Positions 33,477 to 43,595 of a DNA stretch of 64,000 nucleotides are shown piece after piece. The DNA is taken from contig JAUICP010000002.1 in NCBI GenBank assembly GCA_030427805.1, forward strand, positions 744,001 to 808,000, in the 5' to 3' direction. Under the pieces are notes generated by a model. The model saw only the letters and a program-made list of their open reading frames with translations. It made no database searches and had not been told where the DNA came from. The number at the start of each line of letters is the position of its first letter. The stretch's first letter is position 1. The stretch is from Bdellovibrionia bacterium. GTDB lineage: Bacteria > Bdellovibrionota > Bdellovibrionia > Bdellovibrionales > JAGQZY01. The position numbers were made by a program, and so were the translations under genes.

Positions 33477-35828
33477 TCACTTATAGAAGTTCCGAGCTTG
33501 AGCTCCACGGCCCCGATTATTCACCAAGCGAATCACCCCTGGCTTTGAAAATGGACTGATGACAGCCCCTTTACGGTCCACCAGGGCCACTCGGTAGAAA
33601 TAGGTACCGCTGCGGCGGATATTCACTTCGTAATTAGAGCCCGATGTATTTTGATTCAAAAGTATTTTGCGAAAAGCAATGTCTCTACTCACTTGAACTC
33701 GGTAGAAAAGCGCATCTGGGTGGCGACTCCAGGCCAATGTCATTTTAGTCGGCTTTCCTCTTTTTCTAGCCTCTTTAGGAATGGCAATTGTTTTCGATGC
33801 TACCAATATTTCAAAATCTGGAGCCAACTGTTTTTGCGGCTCAACTTTAACCAAACTAAGACGGTTTCTCTGCTCCCTTTGTAGATGAAAGATCGAAGTT
33901 TCAGACCAAAGGCTACGGATTTCTTCTCCAGTTTCGGGACGCACTCTCCAGTAGTAGGTGCCTCCAGAAAGGGGCGGAAACTTAAGGGTATTGCCTTCTA
34001 CCGTGACGTCCATCAATAGAGTTCCAAAATTTTCATTGAGCGAAAGTTGAACTTGATATCTTTTTGCTGCCTCACTCTGATTCCAACGGAATTCCATTTC
34101 TTCGAAAGCAAAGAAGTCCACAACTTGATCCTGTGCCGGGTAAAGTAGCTCGGGAGGAATTATATCTCTTACTTCAAAATCGATATTCTGAACGACAACA
34201 CCTCGATCATCAAAAACTCTACCAATGTACTTACCTTTATCGAGTGCTTCATTCATTTCTAGAACTTTACCCTTGAGGCTGTACTTATTCAGGATTTCTA
34301 TTTCGTAACTCTTTTGCTTCTTAAATAGATCGAAAAAATATTTTTCCTCTTCGATATACTCATTTAGAACAAGCTGCTTGGGGTCTCTTAAATTGCGGAA
34401 GAAAACGTTGTTAGGGAAGTTTTTATGGGAAATAATTGATACTTTCTCGACTTTATCCGCGTCCGGGTCTATCGAAAGGAAGTTCGATGGAAGAGTCATT
34501 AAGCCCAAAAAAGCCATGACACAGACTCTTGAAATAAAACGAACTCGCTCGGCGTATCCACCATAGGCTATCTGGAAACGAGCCGTCGTATCGGCTGAGA
34601 GGAAATTATTATCACCCTTTCCAGATTGCTCAAATCTCTTCCACTGCAAATAGTTGAGCTCCGAATACTTATTAAATTCTTTTATGGCGTCTTCAAGAGT
34701 CACGGGAGAAACAAATACGGCTTCTTTAATTAGTGAGCTATTTGACTGATTTTGAAATGAGCGCTCGAACTGAAGCTGACAGGCTAAGCTACGAATTCGT
34801 TTCTTTGATCGCTCGTCGAAATCTCTCTGCGACAAGATATTCTCAATTTCTTCGCCATTAGTTACAGTGTGAGCCATATGACTCGCAGTAAATTTGTGGC
34901 TCACAAAATCGTTATCTATATAGTCTTCGATATCGAGTAAGGCCTGTTGCGCAGTACTATAAGCAACTGATTCATCTGATGTGAGCATCTTTTTTAGGAT
35001 TCCTGCAAACTCCGGGTGCACCCAAGCCTTAAAGTCTTCATCAAAAAGGGTTTTTCTACTCTGCATTCTTTGAAGAATATCCAATTGAGAGTCCATATCC
35101 CTAATAGGTACAAACTTTTCACCAGTCACTATTTCATAGAATACAGCTCCCAAGGACCATAGATCCGTTCGAGGACTTTGACTCTCACCTTCTAAGACCT
35201 CGGGGGCACAGTAACCTAAATAGGACTTACTAATAGGCTTTGCTGGTGAGTAGCTTCTAATACCCGTTTGAGAAATTGTCGGATTTGACTGCTCAACAAC
35301 CGGTTGCGAAAACAACCCCGATTGCTCTTTCATTGAGTAGGGTAAAATTCCGAGGTTAACTACTTTGAGTATGCCCGATCCATCTACAATTATGTTTTCA
35401 GAACATAGGTCACCGTGGATTATTCCCTTATCATGAAGGGCAAGAACGCCACGCAGGGCTTGGCGCAAAAGAAGACTTGCATCTCTACTACACAAAGTGG
35501 AGGTTTCAGCAATTCTCGCTAAACTCATCCCCTCGACATATTCTGTAACTGTAAAAACAGACTGAGTGGTACATCCTGCCTCATAAACCTTTGCGACATT
35601 CTCATTTTCGATATTGAGTAAACTCTGAATTTTGTGGTGGTAATAGCTAGCGACTCTCGAATTGGCAAATTGGCTCTCGGGAATGCCCTTTAGAACGACT
35701 TTCTTATTTCTATTAGAGTCATGAGCAAGACAAACTCGGCCCGTTTGATGCTTACCAAGAACTTGAACAACTGAGTATTGATCAATTTCAAGTTTATTCA
35801 GTTTTTTGACTACATCGGAGTCTGCCAT
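33477..35828 (-). CDS. Membrane-anchored Ser/Thr kinase-like protein with outer beta domains
   Basis: A 783-residue protein. Residues about 20-300 form a protein-kinase domain: K47 in VVLKG, H138-G-D140 and N145 in HGDLCSENI, and APE at 208-210. The DFG position reads NLG (158-160), so the Mg-binding Asp is absent and activity may be lost or atypical. A transmembrane helix lies at about 431-452. The outer part has at least two fibronectin-III-like repeats (FRWNQSEAAKRYQVQLS...YYWRVRP, then LAWSRHPDALFYRVQVS...YFYRVALVD). It may sense an envelope ligand. AGG lies at suitable distance before the ATG. Confidence 0.82.
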   Translation of the reverse strand: MADSDVVKKLNKLEIDQYSVVQVLGKHQTGRVCLAHDSNRNKKVVLKGIPESQFANSRVASYYHHKIQSLLNIENENVAKVYEAGCTTQSVFTVTEYVEGMSLARIAETSTLCSRDASLLLRQALRGVLALHDKGIIHGDLCSENIIVDGSGILKVVNLGILPYSMKEQSGLFSQPVVEQSNPTISQTGIRSYSPAKPISKSYLGYCAPEVLEGESQSPRTDLWSLGAVFYEIVTGEKFVPIRDMDSQLDILQRMQSRKTLFDEDFKAWVHPEFAGILKKMLTSDESVAYSTAQQALLDIEDYIDNDFVSHKFTASHMAHTVTNGEEIENILSQRDFDERSKKRIRSLACQLQFERSFQNQSNSSLIKEAVFVSPVTLEDAIKEFNKYSELNYLQWKRFEQSGKGDNNFLSADTTARFQIAYGGYAERVRFISRVCVMAFLGLMTLPSNFLSIDPDADKVEKVSIISHKNFPNNVFFRNLRDPKQLVLNEYIEEEKYFFDLFKKQKSYEIEILNKYSLKGKVLEMNEALDKGKYIGRVFDDRGVVVQNIDFEVRDIIPPELLYPAQDQVVDFFAFEEMEFRWNQSEAAKRYQVQLSLNENFGTLLMDVTVEGNTLKFPPLSGGTYYWRVRPETGEEIRSLWSETSIFHLQREQRNRLSLVKVEPQKQLAPDFEILVASKTIAIPKEARKRGKPTKMTLAWSRHPDALFYRVQVSRDIAFRKILLNQNTSGSNYEVNIRRSGTYFYRVALVDRKGAVISPFSKPGVIRLVNNRGRGAQARNFYK

Positions 35829-36165
35829 TAAACGTACCTTTCAATACTACCGAAGATCATTCACTTATATTTATTATTGGCTTACCGATTACAGACAACA
35901 TTACGAGAGAATCTCTTGTTCTTTTAGATTACAAAACTTCTAGACGAAGTTCCAGCCACCGGTTTTACTTCGGGACAGTAAAAACTCATTTTCTTTGGGA
36001 GTTTTTGAAAGATTATTAGTCACTGGTTAATTTTGTAAAATCAGTTTTCAAAATAATAAAAAAGCATCTTTGCCATTTTCGAAGAATCGTAAAACTATTT
36101 TATATCTCTATATTTTGAAGATTTTTTGTTTAATTTTTGATGGGTCTCCGGAACGCTCATTAATT
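35829..36165. other. Non-coding gap upstream of the kinase gene
   Basis: This AT-rich stretch of over 300 bases lies between the kinase start and the rpoD terminator. I see no ORF with a start signal, RNA gene or clear repeat. It presumably contains the kinase promoter, but no convincing -35/-10 pair was found. Confidence 0.4.
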
Positions 36166-36195
36166 AAAAAAAAACCAGCTCCTGGGAGCTGGCTT
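36166..36195 (-). terminator. rpoD terminator
   Basis: On the minus strand the stem CCAGCT/AGCTGG with a short CCTGGG-type loop is followed by a run of nine T, typical of intrinsic termination, 65 bases after the rpoD stop. Confidence 0.75.
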
Positions 36196-36260
36196 TGAAA
36201 AGATGAATTAATTTCTGGATTATTACCGAGAAAGTCGGCAATAAAACGGACCCTAGAATC

Positions 36261-38048
36261 CTAGGTATCAATGAAAGCTTTAAGCTTTCCAGATCGCGAA
36301 GGATGTCGCAATTTACGAAGGGCTTTGGCCTCAATCTGACGAATTCGCTCGCGAGTCACGTTAAAGTCCTGACCCACTTCTTCGAGAGTATGATCTGATT
36401 CTTCACCGATACCAAAACGCATTCTGAGAACCTTTTCTTCTCTGGATGTCAGTGTTGAAAGCACTCTTCGAGTTTGCTCGGCGAGGTTGAGATTAACGAT
36501 CGCTTCAGAAGGGTTAATAACCTTCTTGTCCTCGATAAAATCTCCAAGGTGCGAATCTTCCTCTTCTCCCACGGGAGTCTCTAAACTGATCGGCTCCTTA
36601 GCGATTTTGAGGACTTTTCTCACTTTATCAACCGGCATATCCATTTTGTCAGCGATTTCTTCTGGCATTGGTTCTCGACCAAGTTCTTGCACTAAGTAGC
36701 GAGACGTACGAACTAGCTTGTTGATCGTCTCAATCATATGCACTGGAATACGAATCGTTCTTGCTTGATCGGCAATAGCTCGTGTGATGGCCTGACGAAT
36801 CCACCAGGTAGCATAAGTTGAAAACTTATAACCACGGCGGTATTCAAACTTATCAACGGCTTTCATCAAACCGATGTTTCCTTCTTGAATGAGATCCAAG
36901 AACTGGAGACCACGGTTTGTATATTTTTTAGCAATCGAAACCACTAAACGAAGGTTCGCTTCAACAAGCTCAGACTTCGCTCGATCTGCCTCACGCTCAC
37001 CTTTCCAGATTTCTGTATAAGTGTCGCGAATCCACTCAAATGGCATCTCAGTCTCTCTGAGAACTCGAGAAAGTCGAACCTCGGCGTCTTTGGCCTTGAG
37101 GTAGTGTGATCGGTATCTGTTAAAATTTAACCCTGTATCGCGAGTGGTTTTCATCAACTCTTTATCATTAGTTTCAATAACCTTATATCTCGCTTCGAGT
37201 TCTTCGATAGATTCAGTAAAAGTCGACTTAAGACCTTCACGGATTCTCTTGCGAAGCTCAGTCATTCGAGAAACAAGGTTTTTAAATTTAATGACGATAC
37301 GGTTGATCGTTTTTCTATTGAAGTTGATGGATTCAAAAATCGCCATAACTTCATCATTGCCCTTTTGAATAGCGGCTTGTGCTGCTTCTTTATCACTCGG
37401 GCTACTGGATTCATTAGCAAGAACTTCAAAGTGTTTTTTAACCTTCTTCTCGTATTTGCGAACTTCACCGATCAATTCGTGAATTTTTTCGATATATTCT
37501 TTTTCGTCGTATTGAGTCTCTTCATCCTCAAGACCACGGAAAATAGACTTAACTTTGATTCGACCCTGGTCAACACGGTCTCCAAGCTGAATAATCTCTT
37601 CAGATCCAAGCGGAGACATCAATATCGCACGAACGATTTGTCTTTCCCCTTCTTCGATTCGCTTGGCAATTTCTACTTCTCCCTCACGGGTGAGAAGTGA
37701 AACTGAACCCATTTTTCTAAGGTATAGACGAACGGGATCATTCCCCTTTACATCGTCAGTAGACTCTTCTTTTTCTTCTTCATCATTAGAATCGTCTTCT
37801 TCGTTAGAAGCCTGCATTTCATCATGCTCGGTAATCACGATCCCTTTAACTTCGAGGGCCTGCATAAACATATCGAGGATTGAGGCCTCAATAATTTCAG
37901 GCGGAAGGAGTTCATCAATTTCCGCAACGGTAACAGCACCACCGTTTTGTTTTGCCAGCTGAGCAAATCTTTCGATCTCCTCTCTAACGAGCGTCTTTTG
38001 TTCATCAACACTCAATTCAGATGCTGAACTATTTTTCTCTTTTGCCAT
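36261..38048 (-). CDS. rpoD: RNA polymerase primary sigma factor RpoD
   Basis: A 595-residue sigma-70. Region 1.1 is followed by an acidic linker ([13 protein letters not shown]), region 1.2 ([11 protein letters not shown]), a non-conserved helical region, 2.1-2.4 with [19 protein letters not shown] and [10 protein letters not shown], region 3, and region 4.2 helix-turn-helix ([19 protein letters not shown]). It directs core RNA polymerase to housekeeping promoters. The ATG at 38048 with GGAG 5 bases upstream is preferred to an in-frame TTG seven codons earlier. It is the last gene of the macromolecular-synthesis operon, 48 bases after dnaG. Confidence 0.97.
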   Translation of the reverse strand: MAKEKNSSASELSVDEQKTLVREEIERFAQLAKQNGGAVTVAEIDELLPPEIIEASILDMFMQALEVKGIVITEHDEMQASNEEDDSNDEEEKEESTDDVKGNDPVRLYLRKMGSVSLLTREGEVEIAKRIEEGERQIVRAILMSPLGSEEIIQLGDRVDQGRIKVKSIFRGLEDEETQYDEKEYIEKIHELIGEVRKYEKKVKKHFEVLANESSSPSDKEAAQAAIQKGNDEVMAIFESINFNRKTINRIVIKFKNLVSRMTELRKRIREGLKSTFTESIEELEARYKVIETNDKELMKTTRDTGLNFNRYRSHYLKAKDAEVRLSRVLRETEMPFEWIRDTYTEIWKGEREADRAKSELVEANLRLVVSIAKKYTNRGLQFLDLIQEGNIGLMKAVDKFEYRRGYKFSTYATWWIRQAITRAIADQARTIRIPVHMIETINKLVRTSRYLVQELGREPMPEEIADKMDMPVDKVRKVLKIAKEPISLETPVGEEEDSHLGDFIEDKKVINPSEAIVNLNLAEQTRRVLSTLTSREEKVLRMRFGIGEESDHTLEEVGQDFNVTRERIRQIEAKALRKLRHPSRSGKLKAFIDT

Positions 38049-38096
38049 TCCGACTCCATCTATCTTCAATGCGCCGTAAAAACTACTAATTGAAGG

Positions 38097-39938
38097 CTAT
38101 CTTTTATTATCCAGGGACAGTCTGTCCCGGTGAATATTCACAATTCGTTCCAACTCTTCCTGGTCGGGCTTCGTGCCAAGTTTACTACGGAGCTTTTTGG
38201 CCTCTGCTTTTAGGCGCTCCTTTTGCAATCGAGCCACACAGTCGAGCAATAACTTCATTTCTTCTTCTTCAGTGAGTTCCCCCGGTACCTGACTTAAGTA
38301 GTACTCCACCACCCCAGGGTCCTTTAGCCGAGAAGCAAAGAAAGCCGCGAGTTTATCAAATTCTTCGGGCTTTTGTCCATATTTCTCAAGGGCTTCAGAG
38401 AGTGCCAAGCGCACTCCTGTACTACTCATCAAATTGAGAATTTCTTCATCTCTCACAAATTCTAGTAATTTCGAAGCTTTAAGAGCAAGACTGAAAATGA
38501 TTAATTCGTATCGATTTGAATCACCCATATCTAAGAGGCTGTTATCACTCGCCTTTTCGTCATTTTTGATTTCTTGTTGACTTTTAACACTTTTTGTCAA
38601 ATCCCGCTGGGAGTGGGCTTTGGAGAAATTATTTTTGTTCTCATTCTGAGACGACTTCAGCTGCCTTAGAACCCAATCAGGAGGGACGTTTAGGGCCTCG
38701 GCGACCTGTAAAATCAGAAACTCCCGCAAGGTATTGTCACTCGGAATCCCCAAAGTGCCCTTGAGCTTGTCAAAAATTTGAAAACGCTCACTGGTTTGGC
38801 CATGAAAGTTTTCTAACAGTCTCGCCAATTTGAAGTCAAAAAGGTCCTTTGAGGCTCGAATTTCAGTTTTCAAGTCTTCGGCACTATTGGCCTTGAGAAA
38901 GTCATCAGGATCCATCCCATCAGCGAGAAAGCAAACTCTCGGAAGCAAGTTCTCAGAGAGAAGAACTTCTAGGGATCGTTCAGCAGCCTCGATACCAGCA
39001 TTATCGCCATCAAAGAGTAGGACAATGTTTTTCGTGTAGCGCTTAAGAAGTCTACCGTGATCAGCAGTCAATGCGGTACCTAGAGTTGCCACCACATTTC
39101 TAATCCCGGCCTGATAAAGGGCCAAATAATCCATATAGCCTTCAACGACGATCACTTGGTCTTCGACACGAATGTACTTTGACGACTCGTTAAGACCATA
39201 AACCATCCGGCCTTTGTGAAATACAGGAGACTCAGGACTATTGATGTACTTGGGATTGGAGCCATCCATTGATCGGCCACCAAAGCCAATGCAATCACCC
39301 GTTGGAGAAAAAATTGGAAACATCAATCTCTCTCTAAAGAGATCGTAAAAACCGTCCCCTGACTTTCTCTTGCGTATCAAGCCCAACTTTTCGGCTGCAG
39401 CCAGTGGGGCACCCTTTTTCTTGAGGTAAGTAACTAAGTCACTCCAATTCCCCGAAGCGAGCCCCAGCTTAAAAGTTTTCTGCGTCTCTTCATTGAGATC
39501 GCGTTTTTCAAGGTATTCAGAAACGCTGGCTTTGTTCTGTACGAGATAATTAAGGTAATAGGTTCCAGCCAAACGATTTACTTTTAAAAGAAGTTGTTTT
39601 TCAGACTTTTGCTGAGAATATTGAGCATCCTTCTCAGTGGGCTCCGGCAAGGCAATAGACGCCCTTCTCGCTAGAAACTCTACGGCTTCGGGAAAATTCA
39701 TTCCGTTGAACTGCTCGACAAAATTAAAAATATTGCCCGACTTCTTACAGCCAAAGCAGTAATAGAGTTGCTTATCTTCAGAAACAGAGAAACTCGGCGT
39801 TTTTTCGTTATGATCGGGGAAAGGACACAAACCGGTCCAGCGGGATCCACTCCTTTTCAGTTGAGTATATTGAGAGATAATATCGACGATATTATTGGCT
39901 TCTCTCACTCTTTCGATGAAGTCGGATTCAAACCTCAC
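38097..39938 (-). CDS. dnaG: DNA primase
   Basis: A 613-residue primase. The N-terminal CHC2 zinc finger uses C38, H43, C61 and C64, with Cys-x4-His in place of the more usual Cys-x2-His. The TOPRIM core follows with VVEGYMD and LLFDGDNAGIEAAERS. The C-terminal helicase-binding part is more variable. It makes RNA primers at the replication fork with DnaB. It starts at GTG with GGGGAA nearby and is the third gene of the rpsU-yqeY-dnaG-rpoD operon. Confidence 0.96.
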   Translation of the reverse strand: MRFESDFIERVREANNIVDIISQYTQLKRSGSRWTGLCPFPDHNEKTPSFSVSEDKQLYYCFGCKKSGNIFNFVEQFNGMNFPEAVEFLARRASIALPEPTEKDAQYSQQKSEKQLLLKVNRLAGTYYLNYLVQNKASVSEYLEKRDLNEETQKTFKLGLASGNWSDLVTYLKKKGAPLAAAEKLGLIRKRKSGDGFYDLFRERLMFPIFSPTGDCIGFGGRSMDGSNPKYINSPESPVFHKGRMVYGLNESSKYIRVEDQVIVVEGYMDYLALYQAGIRNVVATLGTALTADHGRLLKRYTKNIVLLFDGDNAGIEAAERSLEVLLSENLLPRVCFLADGMDPDDFLKANSAEDLKTEIRASKDLFDFKLARLLENFHGQTSERFQIFDKLKGTLGIPSDNTLREFLILQVAEALNVPPDWVLRQLKSSQNENKNNFSKAHSQRDLTKSVKSQQEIKNDEKASDNSLLDMGDSNRYELIIFSLALKASKLLEFVRDEEILNLMSSTGVRLALSEALEKYGQKPEEFDKLAAFFASRLKDPGVVEYYLSQVPGELTEEEEMKLLLDCVARLQKERLKAEAKKLRSKLGTKPDQEELERIVNIHRDRLSLDNKR

Positions 39939-40031
39939 GCGTGGATTCCCCCCTTAACTGGAATCTAAATTAGTAGAGTCATCTGCGAATTTAAATAAAA
40001 ACTTTGGTGTCTGACAGAGGTGTTTAAATAT

Positions 40032-40478
40032 TTATTGTAGGGCTTCTTTAACGAGCTGGCTGACGAGCTTATTATCCGCCTGACCACCGGTTTTGGCGAG
40101 AACGCTCTGCATTAATTTACCCATGTCTTTCATTGAACTCGCCCCTGTCTCTGCGATCGCTGCTTTTACCAATTCTTTGACTTGGTCTTCTGACATTTGC
40201 TCGGGGAGATAGGCCTCTATAAGCTCGAGTTCACGCTGTTCATTCTGGGCGAGGTCATCTCGCCCAGCATCAGCATACTGAGTAATAGATTCTTTTCTCT
40301 GTTTCGCATTCTTTTTTAAAACGGCAATATAGTCTTCCTCAGTCGGCTCGTTCGGTCGCATATCGATCTCTTTATTTTTAAGAGCCGATTGGAGAAAGCG
40401 TAAAGTCGTAACTTTATCCATCTCTTTGGCCTTCATAGCAGCCTTAAGGTCGTCCATAATTTGCGTTTTAATGCTCAC
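40032..40478 (-). CDS. yqeY: GatB/YqeY domain protein
   Basis: A 148-residue helical protein with the YqeY signature: an N-terminal DDLKAAMKAKEMDKVTTLR, central QRKESITQYADAGR and C-terminal ELIEAYLPEQMS followed by MGKLM. The family resembles the tail domain of the GatB amidotransferase subunit and probably binds tRNA, but its exact role is not known. It starts at GTG with GAGGAG upstream and lies 14 bases after rpsU, which ties it to translation. Confidence 0.92.
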   Translation of the reverse strand: MSIKTQIMDDLKAAMKAKEMDKVTTLRFLQSALKNKEIDMRPNEPTEEDYIAVLKKNAKQRKESITQYADAGRDDLAQNEQRELELIEAYLPEQMSEDQVKELVKAAIAETGASSMKDMGKLMQSVLAKTGGQADNKLVSQLVKEALQ

Positions 40479-40492
40479 GGAGTTCTCCTCTA

Positions 40493-40696
40493 TTAATCGT
40501 GGTGGTGACTTTTCTTCATTTTTTTCATGAGACGCTTACGAGCAGCGATCGACTTTTTCTTGAGTCGAATGCTCGGCTTTTCATAGTGCTCTCTCTTTTT
40601 AACTTCAGAAAGAATACCAGACTTCTCACAAGCCTTTTTGAATCGACGAAATGCACCTTCGAAGCTTTCGCCATCTTTAACTTTTACTTGAGCCAT
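40493..40696 (-). CDS. rpsU: Small ribosomal subunit protein bS21
   Basis: A 67-residue, very basic protein with the bS21 signature: an N-terminal [20 protein letters not shown] followed by [14 protein letters not shown] and a Lys/Arg-rich tail ending in KKSHHHD. It binds the 30S platform near the 16S rRNA 3' end and assists initiation. As in many proteobacteria it opens the macromolecular-synthesis operon, allowing joint control of translation, replication priming and transcription initiation. It is divergent from tadA across a 181-base gap. Confidence 0.96.
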   Translation of the reverse strand: MAQVKVKDGESFEGAFRRFKKACEKSGILSEVKKREHYEKPSIRLKKKSIAARKRLMKKMKKSHHHD

Positions 40697-40877
40697 TGAT
40701 TAATCACCTGCCTCTCACTATAGAATCGAAGAAATTGGTATACCAGGAGATGCCCGGTACCGCAACGTGTTTATAGCAACAATTATATCGACTTGCATCC
40801 TCTCGGCTATATTGTAAATTGCTGTAATTACAAAGCTTTACAAAAACTAATCCAGGCTTTTACAAAAGGAACCCCAG

Positions 40878-41369
40878 ATGGCAGAGCAAAAGGCTCAACA
40901 GATGACCGAAACGGACTATATGGCAGAGGCCTTGAGACTGGCTAAGGAGGCCGCAGAGGCCGGTGAAGTCCCTGTGGGAGCCGTTGTCGTCAAAGATGGC
41001 ACAATCATCGGTAGAGGGAGAAATCGCCGTGAGGAAAGTAACAGAAGCCTCTCCCACGCCGAAATCGAAGCAATCGAGGAAGCCAACCAAAATTTGGGCT
41101 CTTGGCGCCTGGTTGATTGTGAGCTCTATGTCACTCTCGAGCCATGTCCCATGTGTAGTGGCGCAATTCTTCAGGCTCGAATCAATCGACTAGTTTATGG
41201 AACCAAGGATCCAAAAGCCGGCGCGGTTGATAGTCTTTACCAGCTCCTCGCCGACCCAAGACTCAATCATCAAGTTGAAGTCGTATCGGGAGTTTTAGCT
41301 GATGAAGCCTCACTCCTACTCAAGGAGTTCTTTTTGAAACTTCGAAGTTCAAAAAATAAACCTGAGTGA
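40878..41369 (+). CDS. tadA: tRNA-specific adenosine deaminase
   Basis: A 163-residue zinc-dependent deaminase: H60-A-E62 and P89-C90-P-M-C93 supply the catalytic Glu and three zinc ligands. MAEALRLAKEAAEAGEVPVGAVVV at the start is typical of TadA. It converts adenosine 34 to inosine in the wobble position of tRNA-Arg(ACG). An AAAAGGA sequence sits 7 bases before the ATG. It is expressed away from the rpsU operon. Confidence 0.95.
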   Translation: MAEQKAQQMTETDYMAEALRLAKEAAEAGEVPVGAVVVKDGTIIGRGRNRREESNRSLSHAEIEAIEEANQNLGSWRLVDCELYVTLEPCPMCSGAILQARINRLVYGTKDPKAGAVDSLYQLLADPRLNHQVEVVSGVLADEASLLLKEFFLKLRSSKNKPE

Positions 41370-41470
41370 ATTCTTTTTAAAGACCTGTGGATCCTTTGAA
41401 GCGCACAAAGTTTTTGTGATAGATCCCAAGACAACTTTTCTCAGTCACCCAAAAGAAGGAAAAATTTCTT

Positions 41471-42277
41471 ATGAAAAATATTGTGTTTGCACTTATTGCA
41501 ATTGGTTTGTGTTCACCGGCCCTCGCAACCGTTGATAGCCACGGTCAATATTACTTTGCCTACGAAACCGCTCAAGAGTCAGCCTATGTGCTTGAAGATA
41601 GCGACATGATCGATATTTACGGCGGTGAGATCAACCAAAAGGCCTTTTGCCTACAACCGGGAATATTCTTTGACGGCTACTCTTCGTCGTCTGTGCCCAC
41701 CTACGAAATGATGACTAAACCCGTTGTAGTCCCGGCAGTCGGTTACTTCCAGCAGGACGTTAACGATGAAAATGGCAATGGTGACACCACCGACCTCATT
41801 CCTCAGGAAATGATTCAATTAAACTATCTGGCTGACGAAAAATTGAAGCTAATCGTCGACTGGGAGAAAGTGGACAATTGGGTTAAGAGCAATGGCCACT
41901 ACGACTATGAGCCTGAGTTTACAATTGACCTTTCCGCCTTCGATCTCAGCACAAAACAAGGTCGATTCCTTGCTCTCACAAAAGCCAAAGTTTTGATTGC
42001 TACTTTAAACTACTCAATTGCAATGCGAGTCTATAACTCACAGGGTATGCGTCCCGATTACCGCATGACCATCAATGTTGTTGGAGGACCTAGCGTTTCA
42101 GAACAGCGTGCGGAGTTTCCGGTGGAACCCATCTACCCCTCAACCAACTACCCCTATTCCTACGGTAGTCCCCTTGCTAAAAAGTATTTTGATGAAATTG
42201 TTTCGAGTGATTTTTGCTCGGGCGTAGTCAAGAATATCGAAGCTATTTACACAGATAGCCGAATTTCTAACAACTGA
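41471..42277 (+). CDS. Secreted protein of unknown function
   Basis: A 268-residue protein with a clear Sec signal peptide (MKNIVFALIAIGLCSPALA, cleavage near residue 19). AGAAGGA precedes the ATG. The mature part is rich in Tyr, Asp and Glu and has two cysteines far apart (in AFCLQPG and SDFCSG), possibly a disulfide. No recognised domain. A hairpin with a T-rich 3' arm follows, so the gene is probably monocistronic. It is likely periplasmic or outer-surface. Confidence 0.75.
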   Translation: MKNIVFALIAIGLCSPALATVDSHGQYYFAYETAQESAYVLEDSDMIDIYGGEINQKAFCLQPGIFFDGYSSSSVPTYEMMTKPVVVPAVGYFQQDVNDENGNGDTTDLIPQEMIQLNYLADEKLKLIVDWEKVDNWVKSNGHYDYEPEFTIDLSAFDLSTKQGRFLALTKAKVLIATLNYSIAMRVYNSQGMRPDYRMTINVVGGPSVSEQRAEFPVEPIYPSTNYPYSYGSPLAKKYFDEIVSSDFCSGVVKNIEAIYTDSRISNN

Positions 42278-42329
42278 TCATCGACAAAAAGTGACTTTTG
42301 ATAGGTTGCACCTGTCAAAGAGATATACA

Positions 42330-42360
42330 AGAAAAGTGTTTCATTCTGAGACACTTTTCT
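42330..42360 (+). terminator. Hairpin terminator after the secreted-protein gene
   Basis: A ten-base-pair stem, AGAAAAGTGT paired with ACACTTTTCT, can form around an 11-base loop, and T-rich sequence follows. It lies 52 bases after the stop at 42277. Confidence 0.5.
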
Positions 42361-42465
42361 CTTTACTCCCATTACGTTGTATTTAGCTGTAAACAACTCC
42401 ACACTGGAGTCCGTGGCACATCGCTTGCTCATATAGGAGGTATACCTTTAATTAGGACGGGAAGT

Positions 42466-43506
42466 ATGGAAACAAAAAAAGAAATCATATCAACAGTTAT
42501 CATCTTAGTCGTAGGCATCTTTATCACCGGCTTTGCCTCTGCCGAAGAAGCCCAAGTCGGAAAGGTCGTCAATGGATTCGCGGTATCTATAGATGCTGAC
42601 AAATCTCAGGTCATCGAAAAAGACGACAAGGCCACTCTTTCAAAATCGGATCTAAAGAAGTTGAGAGAAGAGTGTGAAGCCATAGCTGAAGGAACGAAGC
42701 CTGAAAACGACGCTATCGACTGCTCAATCTTTAAAGATCTTTCGGGCAAGCAAGCCAAGTCGGCCAAGAAAAAAGAAAAGCAAGCAAAAGCTGAAAAGGT
42801 CGACCCACAGGAAACTGGTAAGGTAAATAAGGGTACCAGTGAAAAGACGTTCAGAAAAATTACCCAGAAGGCAAGCTCAGGATCATCAGCACAAGTTGCT
42901 TCTAATAATGGAAATATCGAAGAAAAAGAGTCCGAAGAAGCGGCGATGGAAGTTTACGACTACGGTGCTGCCGCAGAAGAAATGGTTGAGTCGGTTTCAC
43001 CAATGGTGGCCGGAACTCACGTTGCTCCTAAAGAAACTGAGATGTTTCTTAACCCAGCGGGTGGTGAGGCTGATGGAGTCAATCTCCAGCCGGCAAAACC
43101 AACATCTCAAGTCAGCTCTATTGTTGTAGCCGAACTTAAAAAAGATAATCCCAAAGCCATGTCAGCCATTGAAAAACTCTACCAAGATGAAGACCGCCCA
43201 TCGATGAGTCAGGCTGAATTCATGGAGGAGTTTGAAAAAGCAACTGGTGAACGCCCTTCAGCTGAAGACCAGAGAACCCACGCCGCCTACAGAGAGGCCC
43301 GTGACGCCGATCGAAGTATCGCCGGAGATCGTCCGCAACGAAACCTTGCAAGTGTTAATGGTCGCGACATGACGACGAGAACTCTTTTCGATAATTCAAG
43401 TCCCAATCAAGTGGTTTTTACTCCAGACGGAGAGGTTGAAAGAGGGTCCTACAGAACCAACCGTAGAGGCCAAGGCGAAGTTCGCGGCAGAGAGGTCAGC
43501 AGATAA
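42466..43506 (+). CDS. Secreted, charged low-complexity protein
   Basis: The frame is open further upstream, but the ATG at 42466 has GGACGGGA before it and starts a signal-peptide-like segment (METKKEIISTVIILVVGIFITGFASAEE). The 346-residue product is rich in Lys, Glu, Ala, Ser and Gln, with a KSAKKKEKQAKAEK stretch, and is probably largely disordered. Two cysteines lie near residues 69 and 84. No domain is recognised. A strong symmetrical terminator follows. Confidence 0.7.
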   Translation: METKKEIISTVIILVVGIFITGFASAEEAQVGKVVNGFAVSIDADKSQVIEKDDKATLSKSDLKKLREECEAIAEGTKPENDAIDCSIFKDLSGKQAKSAKKKEKQAKAEKVDPQETGKVNKGTSEKTFRKITQKASSGSSAQVASNNGNIEEKESEEAAMEVYDYGAAAEEMVESVSPMVAGTHVAPKETEMFLNPAGGEADGVNLQPAKPTSQVSSIVVAELKKDNPKAMSAIEKLYQDEDRPSMSQAEFMEEFEKATGERPSAEDQRTHAAYREARDADRSIAGDRPQRNLASVNGRDMTTRTLFDNSSPNQVVFTPDGEVERGSYRTNRRGQGEVRGREVSR

Positions 43507-43531
43507 TATCTGTTAACCCAGTTAAAGAAAT

Positions 43532-43561
43532 AAAAAAGGTCCTTCTTTGAGGACCTTTTTT
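43532..43561. terminator. Bidirectional terminator
   Basis: AAAAAAGGTCC and GGACCTTTTTT form an 11-pair stem around an 8-base loop. The A and T runs serve both the plus-strand gene ending at 43506 and the convergent gene ending at 43596. Confidence 0.85.
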
Positions 43562-43595
43562 ATTAAAATCTATAAATTAATTTGGATCTTAAAAA

